Shown: positions 1-7,270 of the stretch, in pieces | How the letters are laid out: the number at the start of each line of letters is the position of its first letter | How positions within the stretch are numbered: the stretch's first letter is position 1 | From: UBA2163 sp964575575 | GTDB taxonomy: Bacteria; Patescibacteriota; Minisyncoccia; Phycocordibacterales; UBA2163 | Length of the DNA stretch: 63,314 nucleotides | NCBI GenBank assembly: GCA_964575575.1 | Contig: CAZNQQ010000001.1 | Span: forward strand, 1 to 63,314 | Reading direction: 5' to 3' | Notes under the pieces: generated by a model | What the model was told of the DNA's origin: nothing | The model's input: only the letters and a program-made list of their open reading frames with translations | The model's database searches: none | Translations under genes and position numbers: made by a program

Positions 1-12
1 TTTTCTCTTCTC

Positions 13-29
13 CTCCGCCTACGGCGGAG
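13..29. repeat. GC-rich palindrome
   Basis: Arms CTCCGCC and GGCGGAG enclose a 3-nt centre. There is no T-run on either side, so this is not an obvious terminator. Similar GC-rich palindromes occur in AT-rich surroundings at 13939-13954, 23609-23626 and 55431-55459, which suggests a dispersed REP-like family. The rest of 1-67 holds nothing I can identify. Confidence 0.5.
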
Positions 30-67
30 CGTGTTATTAGCTTAACTTCCGACGAAGTCTTACATTG

Positions 68-139
68 CGGGCCCAGCAGGACTCGAACCTGCAGTCCTGG
101 TTTTGGAAACCAGTGGTTTACCAATTAACCGATAGGCCC
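68..139 (-). tRNA. trnW: tRNA-Trp (CCA anticodon)
   Basis: Read on the minus strand, the acceptor arms GGGCCTA and TGGGCCC pair, followed by discriminator G. The anticodon loop TTCCAAA gives CCA. The T arm GCAGG-TTCGAGT-CCTGC is complete. No CCA tail is encoded. The gene begins at the base next to the rpmG stop codon. The order rpmG-trnW is the common bacterial arrangement that continues into secE-nusG, so those genes may lie just left of the window. Confidence 0.95.
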
Positions 140-298
140 TTATTTTTTACCTTCTTTGTGCTCTGTCTGTCCTTTGCACCATTTACAATACTTCTTGAGC
201 TCTATCTTGCGCTCAACTTTTTTCTTATTCTTTCTGCTCCAGTAATTGATTCTCTTACATTTGGAACATACTAGTTTTATTAATCTTTCTTGTGACAT
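140..298 (-). CDS. rpmG: 50S ribosomal protein L33
   Basis: This is a 52-aa zinc-ribbon protein of the large ribosomal subunit. It has two cysteine pairs, CSKC near residues 11-14 and CKWC near 38-41, separated by a basic segment containing NYWSRKNKK, which is the L33 pattern. The ATG at 298 gives a protein of normal L33 length. Its stop codon abuts tRNA-Trp, so the two are probably co-transcribed and separated by RNase P. It is too short for simple ORF cut-offs. The family call rests on the Cys spacing and on the rpmG-trnW context. Confidence 0.92.
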   Translation of the reverse strand: MSQERLIKLVCSKCKRINYWSRKNKKKVERKIELKKYCKWCKGQTEHKEGKK

Positions 299-358
299 AT
301 TTATTATTTATATTGAGAGCTTACTATACTCGGTTTTAGCATTAAAGTCAATTATCTT

Positions 359-772
359 CTAGCTACACTCTATCTCGTTCCAAGGGCCAAATCTGGTGTT
401 GTCATAAAATGTTTTCATTATTGTATCTACGATAAGAAACGCCCCTAGAACGAAGATAAACCCTATAAATACATTGGTGAATATTTTGTTTGCGGACTTT
501 ATCTTGTCTGCGCTACCGCCAGCGGTCAGATACAAGAAGCCAGCATAGATAAACATAAGAGTTGCCACTATTACAGATATCGTAACTAGGAAAGAAAGTA
601 TGTTTTGTATCAACTGCACTATATGACACATCGTACACTTGTCTACGAATTCACCGTTTACAAGTTGTTCGTTGCATTTTGGAGCAAGCTGATCAAAGAC
701 GCCAGCTTCTGCTACAGCGACAGGTGTAAGTATTATCGCTAATACGAAAAAGAATATTAATACTTTCTTCAT
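359..772 (-). CDS. TrbC/VirB2-like two-helix pilin-type membrane protein
   Basis: The 137-aa protein has a Sec signal peptide (about 1-23, ending AEAG), a short cysteine-bearing ectodomain (C33, C46, C49, with C136 at the end), and two hydrophobic helices at about 53-80 and 97-117. A small basic loop (SADKIKSANK) lies between them. This is the layout of VirB2/TrbC-type pilins, which are very common in Parcubacteria and often lie apart from any type IV secretion operon. A TATAAT box (780-785 reversed) overlaps the end of rpsP and lies 7 nt before the ATG, so a near-leaderless transcript is likely. The paralogues are at 39938-41657. Function is inferred from topology only; surface pili or a membrane channel are both possible. 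Confidence 0.6.
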   Translation of the reverse strand: MKKVLIFFFVLAIILTPVAVAEAGVFDQLAPKCNEQLVNGEFVDKCTMCHIVQLIQNILSFLVTISVIVATLMFIYAGFLYLTAGGSADKIKSANKIFTNVFIGFIFVLGAFLIVDTIMKTFYDNTRFGPWNEIECS

Positions 773-780
773 TAAGATAA

Positions 781-1245
781 TTATACCACTTCTTTCTTTT
801 CTTCTACAACTTCTTCTGTTGGTTTCTCTTCTTCTTTTATTTCTTCTTTTGGAGCTTCCGCTTCTGGAGCAGGAGTAGCTTCTTCGGCTGGAGCGGGTGC
901 TTCTTCCTTAGGAGTTTCAGTATCTTCCGCTTTCTCTTCAGCTGGAGCTGCTTCTGCTGAAGTATCTCTTGTATTTTTCTTACCTCGAGACACGTGCTTC
1001 TTTTTAGTTTTTATAATCCCCTCTTTTCTGAGAATATTGTTAACAGTATCTGAAACCTGAGCTCCTTTTGAGATCCAGTATTCTACCCTGTCGCCTTTGA
1101 TAGCCACATTGTCCTTTTTAGGGTCATATGAGCCTAAAATCTCTACGTTGTTACCGCTTTTTGGACCCTTTCTTGAGTCAGTACAAACAACCCTAAAAGA
1201 AGGGTCATTTCGGCGTCCAACTCTTTGTAATCGAATTTTTAACAT
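781..1245 (-). CDS. rpsP: 30S ribosomal protein S16 with acidic Ala/Glu/Pro tail
   Basis: The protein binds 16S rRNA in the small subunit. The first 80 or so residues are canonical S16 (MLKIRLQRVGRRNDPSFRVV, then GSYDP and DRVEYWISKGAQ). I chose the internal ATG at 1245 because MLKIRLQR is the conserved S16 start. The 154-aa product is nearly twice the usual 80-90 aa. After a basic patch near residue 85-100 it continues as low-complexity Ala/Glu/Pro/Lys sequence with no domain. The promoter TTGATA-17 nt-TATTAT (1256-1284 reversed) places the start of transcription only a few bases before the ATG. Confidence 0.93.
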   Translation of the reverse strand: MLKIRLQRVGRRNDPSFRVVCTDSRKGPKSGNNVEILGSYDPKKDNVAIKGDRVEYWISKGAQVSDTVNNILRKEGIIKTKKKHVSRGKKNTRDTSAEAAPAEEKAEDTETPKEEAPAPAEEATPAPEAEAPKEEIKEEEKPTEEVVEEKKEVV

Positions 1246-1255
1246 AAGTAGCAAG

Positions 1256-1302
1256 ATAATAACAGAAAATCGTTTTGATATCAAGCTATTTTCTGCTATA
1301 CT
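1256..1302. promoter_or_regulatory. Divergent rpsP/rnr promoters sharing a palindromic -35
   Basis: The perfect palindrome TTGATATCAA (1275-1284) contains TTGATA on both strands. On the minus strand it pairs with TATTAT (1256-1261) across 17 bp and drives rpsP. On the plus strand it pairs with TATACT (about 1297-1302) across 16 bp and drives rnr. The two RNA polymerase sites overlap, so initiation in one direction should exclude the other. Confidence 0.6.
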
Positions 1303-1321
1303 CCAAGAATTATAGAATCTA

Positions 1322-3250
1322 ATGGAAAATCAGGAAAATAAAGCTAAGAACTCTCATATAGAAGGTCCCATAACTGTCTCAAGGCGGGGTGTTGGTTATG
1401 TGCCCGTTGAAGGCTTTGAAGAAGATATAGAAATACCTAATGACTACATAAACACAGCCCTTAACAAAGATACTGTAGAAATAGCACTTTTACCTAAAGT
1501 AGAGGGGGAGCGTCTACGTGGAGAAGTGGTGAAAATAGTAGAACGCGCCAAAACCCAGTTCGTAGGTACAGTAGAAAAGAAAGATGGATTATCATTCTTA
1601 GCACCTGACGACCAAAGAATGTACACAGACATAATCCTCTCCCCCGAAAAAGAAATAGAAGACGGTATGAAAGTATTAGTTCAGATGGAAGACTGGACTG
1701 ACCCAAAGAAAAACCCAGAAGGAAAGATTCTTGAAGTACTTGGAAAAAAGGGTGAGCACAATGTAGAAATGAAAGCTATCGTACTCGGGCATGGTTTTGA
1801 TACTGGCTTCCCTGCTGAAGTAGAAAAAAACGCAAAAGAAATTGAAAACAAAAAAACAGAAATATTAAAAGCAGAAGAGAGTAAAAGGAAAGATTTTAGA
1901 AACGTTACAACCATGACCATAGACCCGCCCGATGCCAAAGACTTTGACGACGCACTCTCTCTCAAAAAGCTAGACAACGGTAACTTAGAGATCGGCATAC
2001 ACATTGCAGATGTGTCTCACTACGTAACTCCAGGGAGTCCTATAGACAAAGAGGCGCAAGAGCGTGCTACATCTATTTACCTTGTAGATCGTACAATACC
2101 CATGCTTCCGGAAGTGATCTCTAACGATGTATGTAGCCTAAACCCTAACGAAGACAAGCTCGCTTACTCTGCCGTGTTTGAAATCAATAAAGACGGCGAG
2201 GTACAAAACCACTGGTTTGGTGAAGCTATAATAAACTCTGACAGACGCTTTACATATGAAGACGCGCAGAAAACTATAGACGCAGGCCAAGGTGAATATT
2301 ATGAAGAACTTAAAACACTAGACGACCTAGCTAAAGTTATCAGAAAGAAAAGATTTGAAGACGGCTCTGTATCATTTGAGCACGACGAAGTACGCTTTAC
2401 TCTAGACGAGAACGGCAAGCCGATAGGAGTGGAGCGAAAAAAGATGTTTGATACAAACCACCTTGTAGAAGAATACATGCTTCTTGCTAACCGTGAAGTT
2501 GCCGAGTATGTGTTCAAGCTCAACAAAAAGGATTTGCTATTTATATACCGCGTGCACGATGTCCCAAATCCGGAGAAGATAGAAGCGCTTGAGGTGTTCT
2601 TAAAAGCTATTGGTTTTGACTTTCATCCTAAAGACTCTGGAGTTACTACACACGACCTAAACAATCTGTTTAAACAAATAGAAGGCAAACCTACAGAAGA
2701 ACTTATCAAGATCTCTGCTATACGCTCTATGTCTAAAGCTGTTTATTCTACTAAAAACATCGGACACTTCGGGCTAGCTTTCAAATACTATACACACTTT
2801 ACTTCCCCTATTCGTCGTTACCCTGACCTTATGGTGCATAGGATTATGAAGAGTCAACTAAGTGGGTACCAAATACCAGCCGACGAGCTTAAAAAATACA
2901 ACAGCCTAACACTTGTATCAAACGACCAAGAAGCTGAAGCTACACAAGCAGAACGTGACTCTATTCGCTACAAACAAGTTGAATATATGAAAGACCATAT
3001 CGGAGAAACTTTTGACGGCAAGATCTCAGGTGTAGCAGAGTTTGGACTGTTCGTAGAAGATGAAAATACTAAGTCAGAAGGGCTGGTGCATGTGAGCAAA
3101 ATCGGTAACGACTTCTATACACTTGATAAAAAAACTTATAGCATTAAAGGTGAGCGAAGTGGTAAATCATACACTTTGGGAGACAAAGTAAAGATCAAAC
3201 TAATGGGCGCAGACCTCGACAACAAAACCCTTGACTTTGTGATTGTGTAA
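1322..3250 (+). CDS. rnr: Ribonuclease R (RNase II/R family 3'-5' exoribonuclease)
   Basis: The enzyme degrades structured RNA processively from the 3' end. The 642-aa protein has N-terminal cold-shock-type OB domains (about 15-140), the RNB catalytic domain with the metal-binding motif DPPDAKDFDDAL at 201-212, a conserved HFTSPIRRYPDL segment late in the catalytic domain, and a C-terminal S1 domain (about 565-642). It is shorter than E. coli RNase R (about 813 aa), lacking the long N- and C-terminal extensions, as expected in a reduced genome. It diverges from rpsP. The last 31 bp of the gene are repeated downstream at 3847-3877. Confidence 0.95.
   Translation: MENQENKAKNSHIEGPITVSRRGVGYVPVEGFEEDIEIPNDYINTALNKDTVEIALLPKVEGERLRGEVVKIVERAKTQFVGTVEKKDGLSFLAPDDQRMYTDIILSPEKEIEDGMKVLVQMEDWTDPKKNPEGKILEVLGKKGEHNVEMKAIVLGHGFDTGFPAEVEKNAKEIENKKTEILKAEESKRKDFRNVTTMTIDPPDAKDFDDALSLKKLDNGNLEIGIHIADVSHYVTPGSPIDKEAQERATSIYLVDRTIPMLPEVISNDVCSLNPNEDKLAYSAVFEINKDGEVQNHWFGEAIINSDRRFTYEDAQKTIDAGQGEYYEELKTLDDLAKVIRKKRFEDGSVSFEHDEVRFTLDENGKPIGVERKKMFDTNHLVEEYMLLANREVAEYVFKLNKKDLLFIYRVHDVPNPEKIEALEVFLKAIGFDFHPKDSGVTTHDLNNLFKQIEGKPTEELIKISAIRSMSKAVYSTKNIGHFGLAFKYYTHFTSPIRRYPDLMVHRIMKSQLSGYQIPADELKKYNSLTLVSNDQEAEATQAERDSIRYKQVEYMKDHIGETFDGKISGVAEFGLFVEDENTKSEGLVHVSKIGNDFYTLDKKTYSIKGERSGKSYTLGDKVKIKLMGADLDNKTLDFVIV
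3220..3250 (+). repeat. Direct repeat, copy 1 (3' end of rnr)
   Basis: This 31-bp segment covers the last codons and stop of rnr. It recurs at 3847-3877 with two mismatches. The two copies bracket about 600 bp carrying one accessory gene with its own promoter and terminator. Confidence 0.85.
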
Positions 3251-3265
3251 ATTTTTATATAGCAC

Positions 3266-3315
3266 AAAATTCTCATACCTTTTTAGTGAAATCACTAAAT
3301 TGGTATGAGAATTTT
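3266..3315. terminator. Bidirectional hairpin terminator after rnr
   Basis: A 14-bp outer stem (3266-3279 with 3302-3315) encloses an 8-bp inner stem (3282-3289 with 3292-3299). T-rich DNA follows on both strands. It serves rnr on the plus strand and the convergent gene at 3328 on the minus strand. Confidence 0.8.
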
Positions 3316-3327
3316 AAAACAATTTTT

Positions 3328-3770
3328 TTATTTCGAATCCTTCTGGTTTTTTATTTCTTGGATATTCCCTTTTCTATCGATTATAACCACTCTGTCATCA
3401 TCCAAATAATTTGGCACCTCTTCAAGTAAATACAGTCTCTTTTTGTTTACAGCATCTTTTTCATCCTTTTGATCTTTATAAAATTTTTGAACAATGGCTG
3501 TTAGAGAATTTTTATCAAATTTGATAATTTTCAAACAGGTATTTTCTTGAAATATTTCACCTTTAGCAGGAATTGCGTGATATAGCCTAGCACCAAGATG
3601 ACCAGCTGTAATTAATGTTGCACTTAACACTATTATTCCGATAAAAATAAATAAACCATATTTTATTACACCGATACTGCCTATTTGTATGCTACCCATT
3701 ATCACAAAAACAACAGAGTTATTATTCCAATCACCAAAATCACGTATACCCAAGGATTCACACGAATCAT
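3328..3770 (-). pseudogene. Two-helix membrane protein gene split by a frameshift
   Basis: A strong AGGAGG site (3778-3783 reversed) points to an ATG at 3770, but that frame ends after 22 codons (MIRVNPWVYVILVIGIITLL, then F, L and TGA). The main reading frame, 141 aa from a TTG at 3753, overlaps it in another frame and has no ribosome site. Adding one T to the TTTTT run just before the stop would fuse them into one protein with two N-terminal membrane helices and a soluble domain of about 95 residues. I do not recognise that domain. The cause could be a sequencing error in the homopolymer, a real mutation or programmed slippage. It has its own promoter and terminators and sits between copies of the rnr 3' end. 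Confidence 0.6.
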
Positions 3771-3821
3771 TTTACTTCCTCCTTTTATAGAGCTAAAATT
3801 TTAATTTTTAAATCCTGCAGT

Positions 3822-3849
3822 ACTATATCAGATTTAATTATTTTGTCAA
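3822..3849 (-). promoter_or_regulatory. Promoter TTGACA-16-TATAGT for the frameshifted membrane gene
   Basis: On the minus strand TTGACA (3844-3849) and TATAGT (3822-3827) are 16 bp apart. The spacer and -10 region closely resemble the promoter of the next accessory gene at 4518-4545; both contain TCTGATATAGT. Confidence 0.65.
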
Positions 3850-3877
3850 CAAAACTCTTGACTTTGTGATTGTATAA
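3847..3877 (+). repeat. Direct repeat, copy 2 of the rnr 3' end
   Basis: 29 of 31 bases match 3220-3250, including the TTGACTTTGTGATTGT block that encodes the end of RNase R. There is no open reading frame here. It marks the right border of the segment inserted after rnr. Confidence 0.85.
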
Positions 3878-3880
3878 TAA

Positions 3881-3929
3881 AAAAACCCCTTTCCTATCTA
3901 GCTAACTGCCAGATTGGTAAGGGGTTTTT
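3881..3929. terminator. Hairpin terminator
   Basis: AAAAACCCCTT pairs with AAGGGGTTTTT around a long loop. The U-tract on the minus strand is in place for the lipoprotein gene ending at 3947. The structure is symmetrical and could act both ways. Confidence 0.75.
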
Positions 3930-3946
3930 ATTTACATATTAAACTA

Positions 3947-4441
3947 CTACTCATAATGCTCCGGAATCCAAACTTTTTCTTCATACTCTTGCCAGTAACC
4001 TGACGGTACAGAACGGTCTTCATAATGACCCTCAATCCTTCTGTCACCTTCGTAACGTTCTTCTACCCAAACTTTTTCAGTCTTGGTCGTATCAGCCCAT
4101 TTTCTCTTTTTTATATACTCATAGTGGCCGTCTATTTTTTGTCGACCCTGACCAAAGCTAGATTGTCTTTCAAGCTCAAGCTGTCTATACAATGCTGCTT
4201 TTTCAGCTGCTTCTCTTTTTTTGTCCATATGATCCCCAACAAGTGCTCCACCTACAGCTCCTGCTCCTGCTCCTATTGCAGCTCCCATTCCTGTATTACC
4301 AGTCAGTGCTCCAATACCTGCACCAAGACCAGCTCCAATACCTGCACCAAGACCAGTTCCTTTTTGTGTGGTTGTCATACAACCAGTTGCTAACACTGAA
4401 AGCGCAGCAATACAAATGATACTAACGATAATCTGCTTCAC
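3947..4441 (-). CDS. Glycine-zipper lipoprotein with C-terminal HYE-type repeats
   Basis: The 164-aa protein starts at GTG 4441, 7 nt after a GGAGG site. It has a lipobox (SVLATGC, Cys21), then a Gly/Ala-rich zipper of alternating G-A-G-I/L (about 28-70) as in glycine-zipper 2TM proteins, a charged linker, and a C-terminal part with repeated GHYE and EKVW segments (about 104-164). Glycine zippers pack into membranes. The role of the HYE repeats is unknown to me. It is a single-gene unit with its own promoter (4518-4545) and terminator (3881-3929). A lipoprotein of this style is unexpected in a reduced genome and may have been acquired. Confidence 0.75.
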   Translation of the reverse strand: MKQIIVSIICIAALSVLATGCMTTTQKGTGLGAGIGAGLGAGIGALTGNTGMGAAIGAGAGAVGGALVGDHMDKKREAAEKAALYRQLELERQSSFGQGRQKIDGHYEYIKKRKWADTTKTEKVWVEERYEGDRRIEGHYEDRSVPSGYWQEYEEKVWIPEHYE

Positions 4442-4517
4442 TTTTCGCCTCCTTCAAAAATAAAGATATAAAGCTAAATTTAATATAGAATTATCAATAC
4501 AAACCAATTCTGACAAA

Positions 4518-4567
4518 ACTATATCAGACCTAATTAACTTGTCAATTGGCTATTATTTAGCTATTAT
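4518..4567. promoter_or_regulatory. Divergent promoters with overlapping -35 elements (lipoprotein / hisS)
   Basis: On the minus strand TTGACA (4540-4545) lies 16 bp from TATAGT (4518-4523). On the plus strand TTGTCA (4539-4544) lies 17 bp from TATTAT (4562-4567), which is 6 nt before the hisS ATG. The two -35 boxes share five bases, the same design as at rpsP/rnr. Confidence 0.6.
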
Positions 4568-4573
4568 TTACAT

Positions 4574-5851
4574 ATGACTAATGAGTCAGGAAAAAAGAAT
4601 AAACTAAGCACAGAGCCGTACAAAGGAGTACGGGATTTTTATCCGGAAGAGCAGGCGGTGCAAGACTATATATTTAGCAAATGGCAGAAAACCGTGGAAA
4701 GTTTTGGCTACGCTGAATACGGAGCATCTATCCTTGAGCCTACAGAGCTTTATGAAGCAAAGTCAGGCGAAGAGCTTATAAACGAGCAGACTTACACTTT
4801 TAAAGACAGGGGGGACAGAAATGTGACACTTAGACCTGAGATGACCCCCACAGTTGCAAGGATGATAGCAGCAAAAAGAAGAGAGCTTAGCTTCCCTCTC
4901 CGACTGTACACAATAGCAAACGCTTTTCGGTATGAACGCCCACAACGCGGACGCGTGCGTGAACATTGGCAACTCAATGCTGATCTCTTTGGCGCAGAAG
5001 GAATAGATGCTGACGCAGAAATAATCTCACTTGCCTATCAGATCCTTACAGACATGGGTGCAAAAGAAAGTGATTTTGAAATTAAAATAAACTTCGCTGG
5101 AATACTAACTCAGTATTTAAAAAAGAAATTTAACCTAGATGACAGTAAAGCAGAAAAACTTGTTAAAGTAATAGACAGATATGGCAAAATCTCTGACGAA
5201 GATTTTGAAAAACGAGCTAAAGATATAATTGGAGACAAAACTCCAGAGCTTTTAGATATTTTAAAGAAAAAAGATATAAGTGAGTTTGATGATTACGAAG
5301 AGATTAAATACTTGGAAAAGCTTAAAAACAAGCTAGATATTGAAGTAGAGGTGGATCCATTCTTAACACGTGGGTTTGATTACTACACTGGAATGGTTTT
5401 TGAAGTTTATGATACTAATCCTGAGAATAATCGCTCTGTCTTTGGTGGTGGGCGCTATGATAATTTGCTTGAGATATTTGACACGGAGAAGGTTCCTGCT
5501 GTTGGTTTTGGTATGGGGGACGTGCCTGTTAAAAACTTCCTTGAAGTACGCGGGCTTTTGCCAGAATATGTCTCTACTACTGATTTGATGCTATGCACTC
5601 TATCTGTCGAGAACATCCCATTTGCACAAGGTTTAGCTACAAGGCTTCGTGAGCAAGGGCTTAACGTCGCAGTGGACATAGGCGAGCGAAAGATAGACAA
5701 ACAAATAAAAACAGCCGACAAACAAAGTATTCCGTTCGTTATGTGTATTGGTGACGAAGAAGAAAAGACTGGTAAATTTAAACTAAAAGAACTAAAAACT
5801 GGTAACGAAGTAGAGATAACCGAAGAAGAAATAAAAAATATAATATTCTAA
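4574..5851 (+). CDS. hisS: Histidyl-tRNA synthetase
   Basis: This class II synthetase charges tRNA-His. The 425-aa length is normal. Visible landmarks are the N-terminal KGVRDFYPEE segment, motif 2 (TLRPEMTPTVAR, about 85-96), the histidine-specific RGFDYYTGMVFE motif in the middle and motif 3 (GGRYDNLL, then AVGFGMG). A C-terminal anticodon-binding domain covers about the last 90 residues. All catalytic motifs are intact, in contrast to the HisRS-like paralogue at 50852. A -10 box 6 nt before the ATG and no ribosome site suggest a leaderless mRNA. The exonuclease gene follows 1 nt after the stop. Confidence 0.97.
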   Translation: MTNESGKKNKLSTEPYKGVRDFYPEEQAVQDYIFSKWQKTVESFGYAEYGASILEPTELYEAKSGEELINEQTYTFKDRGDRNVTLRPEMTPTVARMIAAKRRELSFPLRLYTIANAFRYERPQRGRVREHWQLNADLFGAEGIDADAEIISLAYQILTDMGAKESDFEIKINFAGILTQYLKKKFNLDDSKAEKLVKVIDRYGKISDEDFEKRAKDIIGDKTPELLDILKKKDISEFDDYEEIKYLEKLKNKLDIEVEVDPFLTRGFDYYTGMVFEVYDTNPENNRSVFGGGRYDNLLEIFDTEKVPAVGFGMGDVPVKNFLEVRGLLPEYVSTTDLMLCTLSVENIPFAQGLATRLREQGLNVAVDIGERKIDKQIKTADKQSIPFVMCIGDEEEKTGKFKLKELKTGNEVEITEEEIKNIIF

Positions 5852-5852
5852 A

Positions 5853-6431
5853 GTGCGTAAGATAACTTTTGACATTGAAACAAGTAATATATTTCAAGAT
5901 GTAGGTAAAGCTGACCCTGCCCTTTTAGACTTGTCTGTAATATGTGTACATGATTCAGAAACTGATGAATATAGCACTTACCTTCAAGAAGAACTCTCAC
6001 AACTATGGCCTCTTATAGAAAAGGCGGATATGCTTATAGGCTACAACTCCGACCATTTTGATATACCACTTTTAAACAAGTACTACCCAGGAGATCTTAC
6101 TCGTATAAAAAGTTTAGATATTCTAAAAGAAATAAAAAATTCTCTAGGTAGAAGGATAAAGCTAGACTCTGTAGCAGAAGGTACACTTGGCAAAAAGAAA
6201 ATAGGCCACGGACTAGACGCGATAACTTGGTGGAAAAACGGAGAGGTGGAAAAGGTCAAAAAGTATTGCAAAGAAGACGTGAAGATCACAAAAGAGATAT
6301 ATGATTATGCACTTAAAAATGGGGTACTCAAATACAAAGATTTAAGTGAAAATCGTGAGATAAAGCTTGATACTTCAAGGTGGGAAGAGAAGAAGGATGA
6401 AGGCTCAATGACACATACTTTACCCTTCTAA
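5853..6431 (+). CDS. DEDD-type 3'-5' exonuclease (RNase H-like fold)
   Basis: The 192-aa protein carries the exonuclease I motif FDIETS (residues 5-10), a central IGYNSDHFDIPLL segment (exo II) and a late YCKEDVKIT segment (exo III, Asp near 155). These supply the four acidic residues that bind two metal ions in DnaQ/YprB-like exonucleases. It is a stand-alone nuclease domain, so a role in RNA trimming or DNA repair is possible but not shown. The GTG start at 5853 lies 1 nt after the hisS stop, so the genes are translationally coupled. The nearest relatives are likely the predicted YprB-family nucleases. Confidence 0.8.
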   Translation: MRKITFDIETSNIFQDVGKADPALLDLSVICVHDSETDEYSTYLQEELSQLWPLIEKADMLIGYNSDHFDIPLLNKYYPGDLTRIKSLDILKEIKNSLGRRIKLDSVAEGTLGKKKIGHGLDAITWWKNGEVEKVKKYCKEDVKITKEIYDYALKNGVLKYKDLSENREIKLDTSRWEEKKDEGSMTHTLPF

Positions 6432-6483
6432 ATACAATATGATATAATAGCTAGATTATTAAGGGGTAAATTTAAATATAATT

Positions 6484-7224
6484 ATGGATAGTAAATTAAT
6501 GGTGCCGGTATCAATAGTAATAGCGGCGATAGTAATAGCAGGTGCGCTATTTATGGTAAACAAAGGAGATTCTCCTAATATACCTGGTGACGGCGACACT
6601 GTGCCAACAAACGGTGAGGTAGCCAAGGACATGAAGCCTGTATCAGCCGACGATCACATCCTAGGTAATCCAAATGCTGAAGTTGTTATTGTTGAATACT
6701 CTGACACCGAATGTCCATTCTGTAAGAGATTCCACGAGACAATGCATCAGGTTATAGATGAGTATGGTAAAGACGGAAAAGTAGCATGGGTATATCGTCA
6801 TTTCCCTCTTACACAACTTCACTCAAAAGCTCAAATAGAAGCTGAAGCTACAGAGTGTGCATTTGACCAAGGTGGTAACACAGCGTTCTGGACATACACA
6901 GACAAGGTGTACGAGATGACTCCATCAAACAACGGTCTTGATCTAGACGAACTTCCAAATATTGCAGAAGAGATCGGACTTGATCGTGTAGAGTTTGAAC
7001 GATGTCTTGACGACAGAGACAACAAAAAGAAGGTTGAAGACCAGCTTGCTGACGCATTTGCTTCAGGTGGAAGAGGAACTCCTCACAACATAATGATTAT
7101 CGGGGACGAAAAAGTTGAGATCCCAGGAGCTCAACCCTTCTCAGCAATGAAAGCAGCAATCGACGCAGTCCTAGCAGAAAACGCAGCTGACACTACAGAA
7201 GAAGTAACAGAAACAACAGAATAA
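6484..7224 (+). CDS. Membrane-anchored DsbA-like thiol-disulfide oxidoreductase
   Basis: The protein probably forms or isomerises disulfides outside the membrane. It has 246 aa with an N-terminal anchor helix (about 7-25), a linker, and a thioredoxin fold with the active site CPFC (77-80) followed by KRFH. The cis-Pro loop is RGTPHN. Two further cysteines lie in the helical insert (in TECAF and ERCLD) and could pair. The C-terminal tail is acidic and Thr-rich. A TATAAT box lies about 38 nt upstream. Several exported proteins in this window have cysteine pairs (for example 359-772) and could be substrates. Family assignment is firm, substrate unknown. Confidence 0.88.
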   Translation: MDSKLMVPVSIVIAAIVIAGALFMVNKGDSPNIPGDGDTVPTNGEVAKDMKPVSADDHILGNPNAEVVIVEYSDTECPFCKRFHETMHQVIDEYGKDGKVAWVYRHFPLTQLHSKAQIEAEATECAFDQGGNTAFWTYTDKVYEMTPSNNGLDLDELPNIAEEIGLDRVEFERCLDDRDNKKKVEDQLADAFASGGRGTPHNIMIIGDEKVEIPGAQPFSAMKAAIDAVLAENAADTTEEVTETTE

Positions 7225-7233
7225 ACAGAATTT

Positions 7234-7270
7234 AAAAAACACCGCAAGCCTCCAGCTTGCGGTGTTTTTT
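7234..7270. terminator. Bidirectional terminator, perfect 16-bp stem
   Basis: Arms 7234-7249 and 7255-7270 pair perfectly around a 5-nt loop, with A6 before and T6 after. It ends the DsbA-like gene and the convergent helicase gene, whose stop codon overlaps the last two T residues. Confidence 0.92.
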
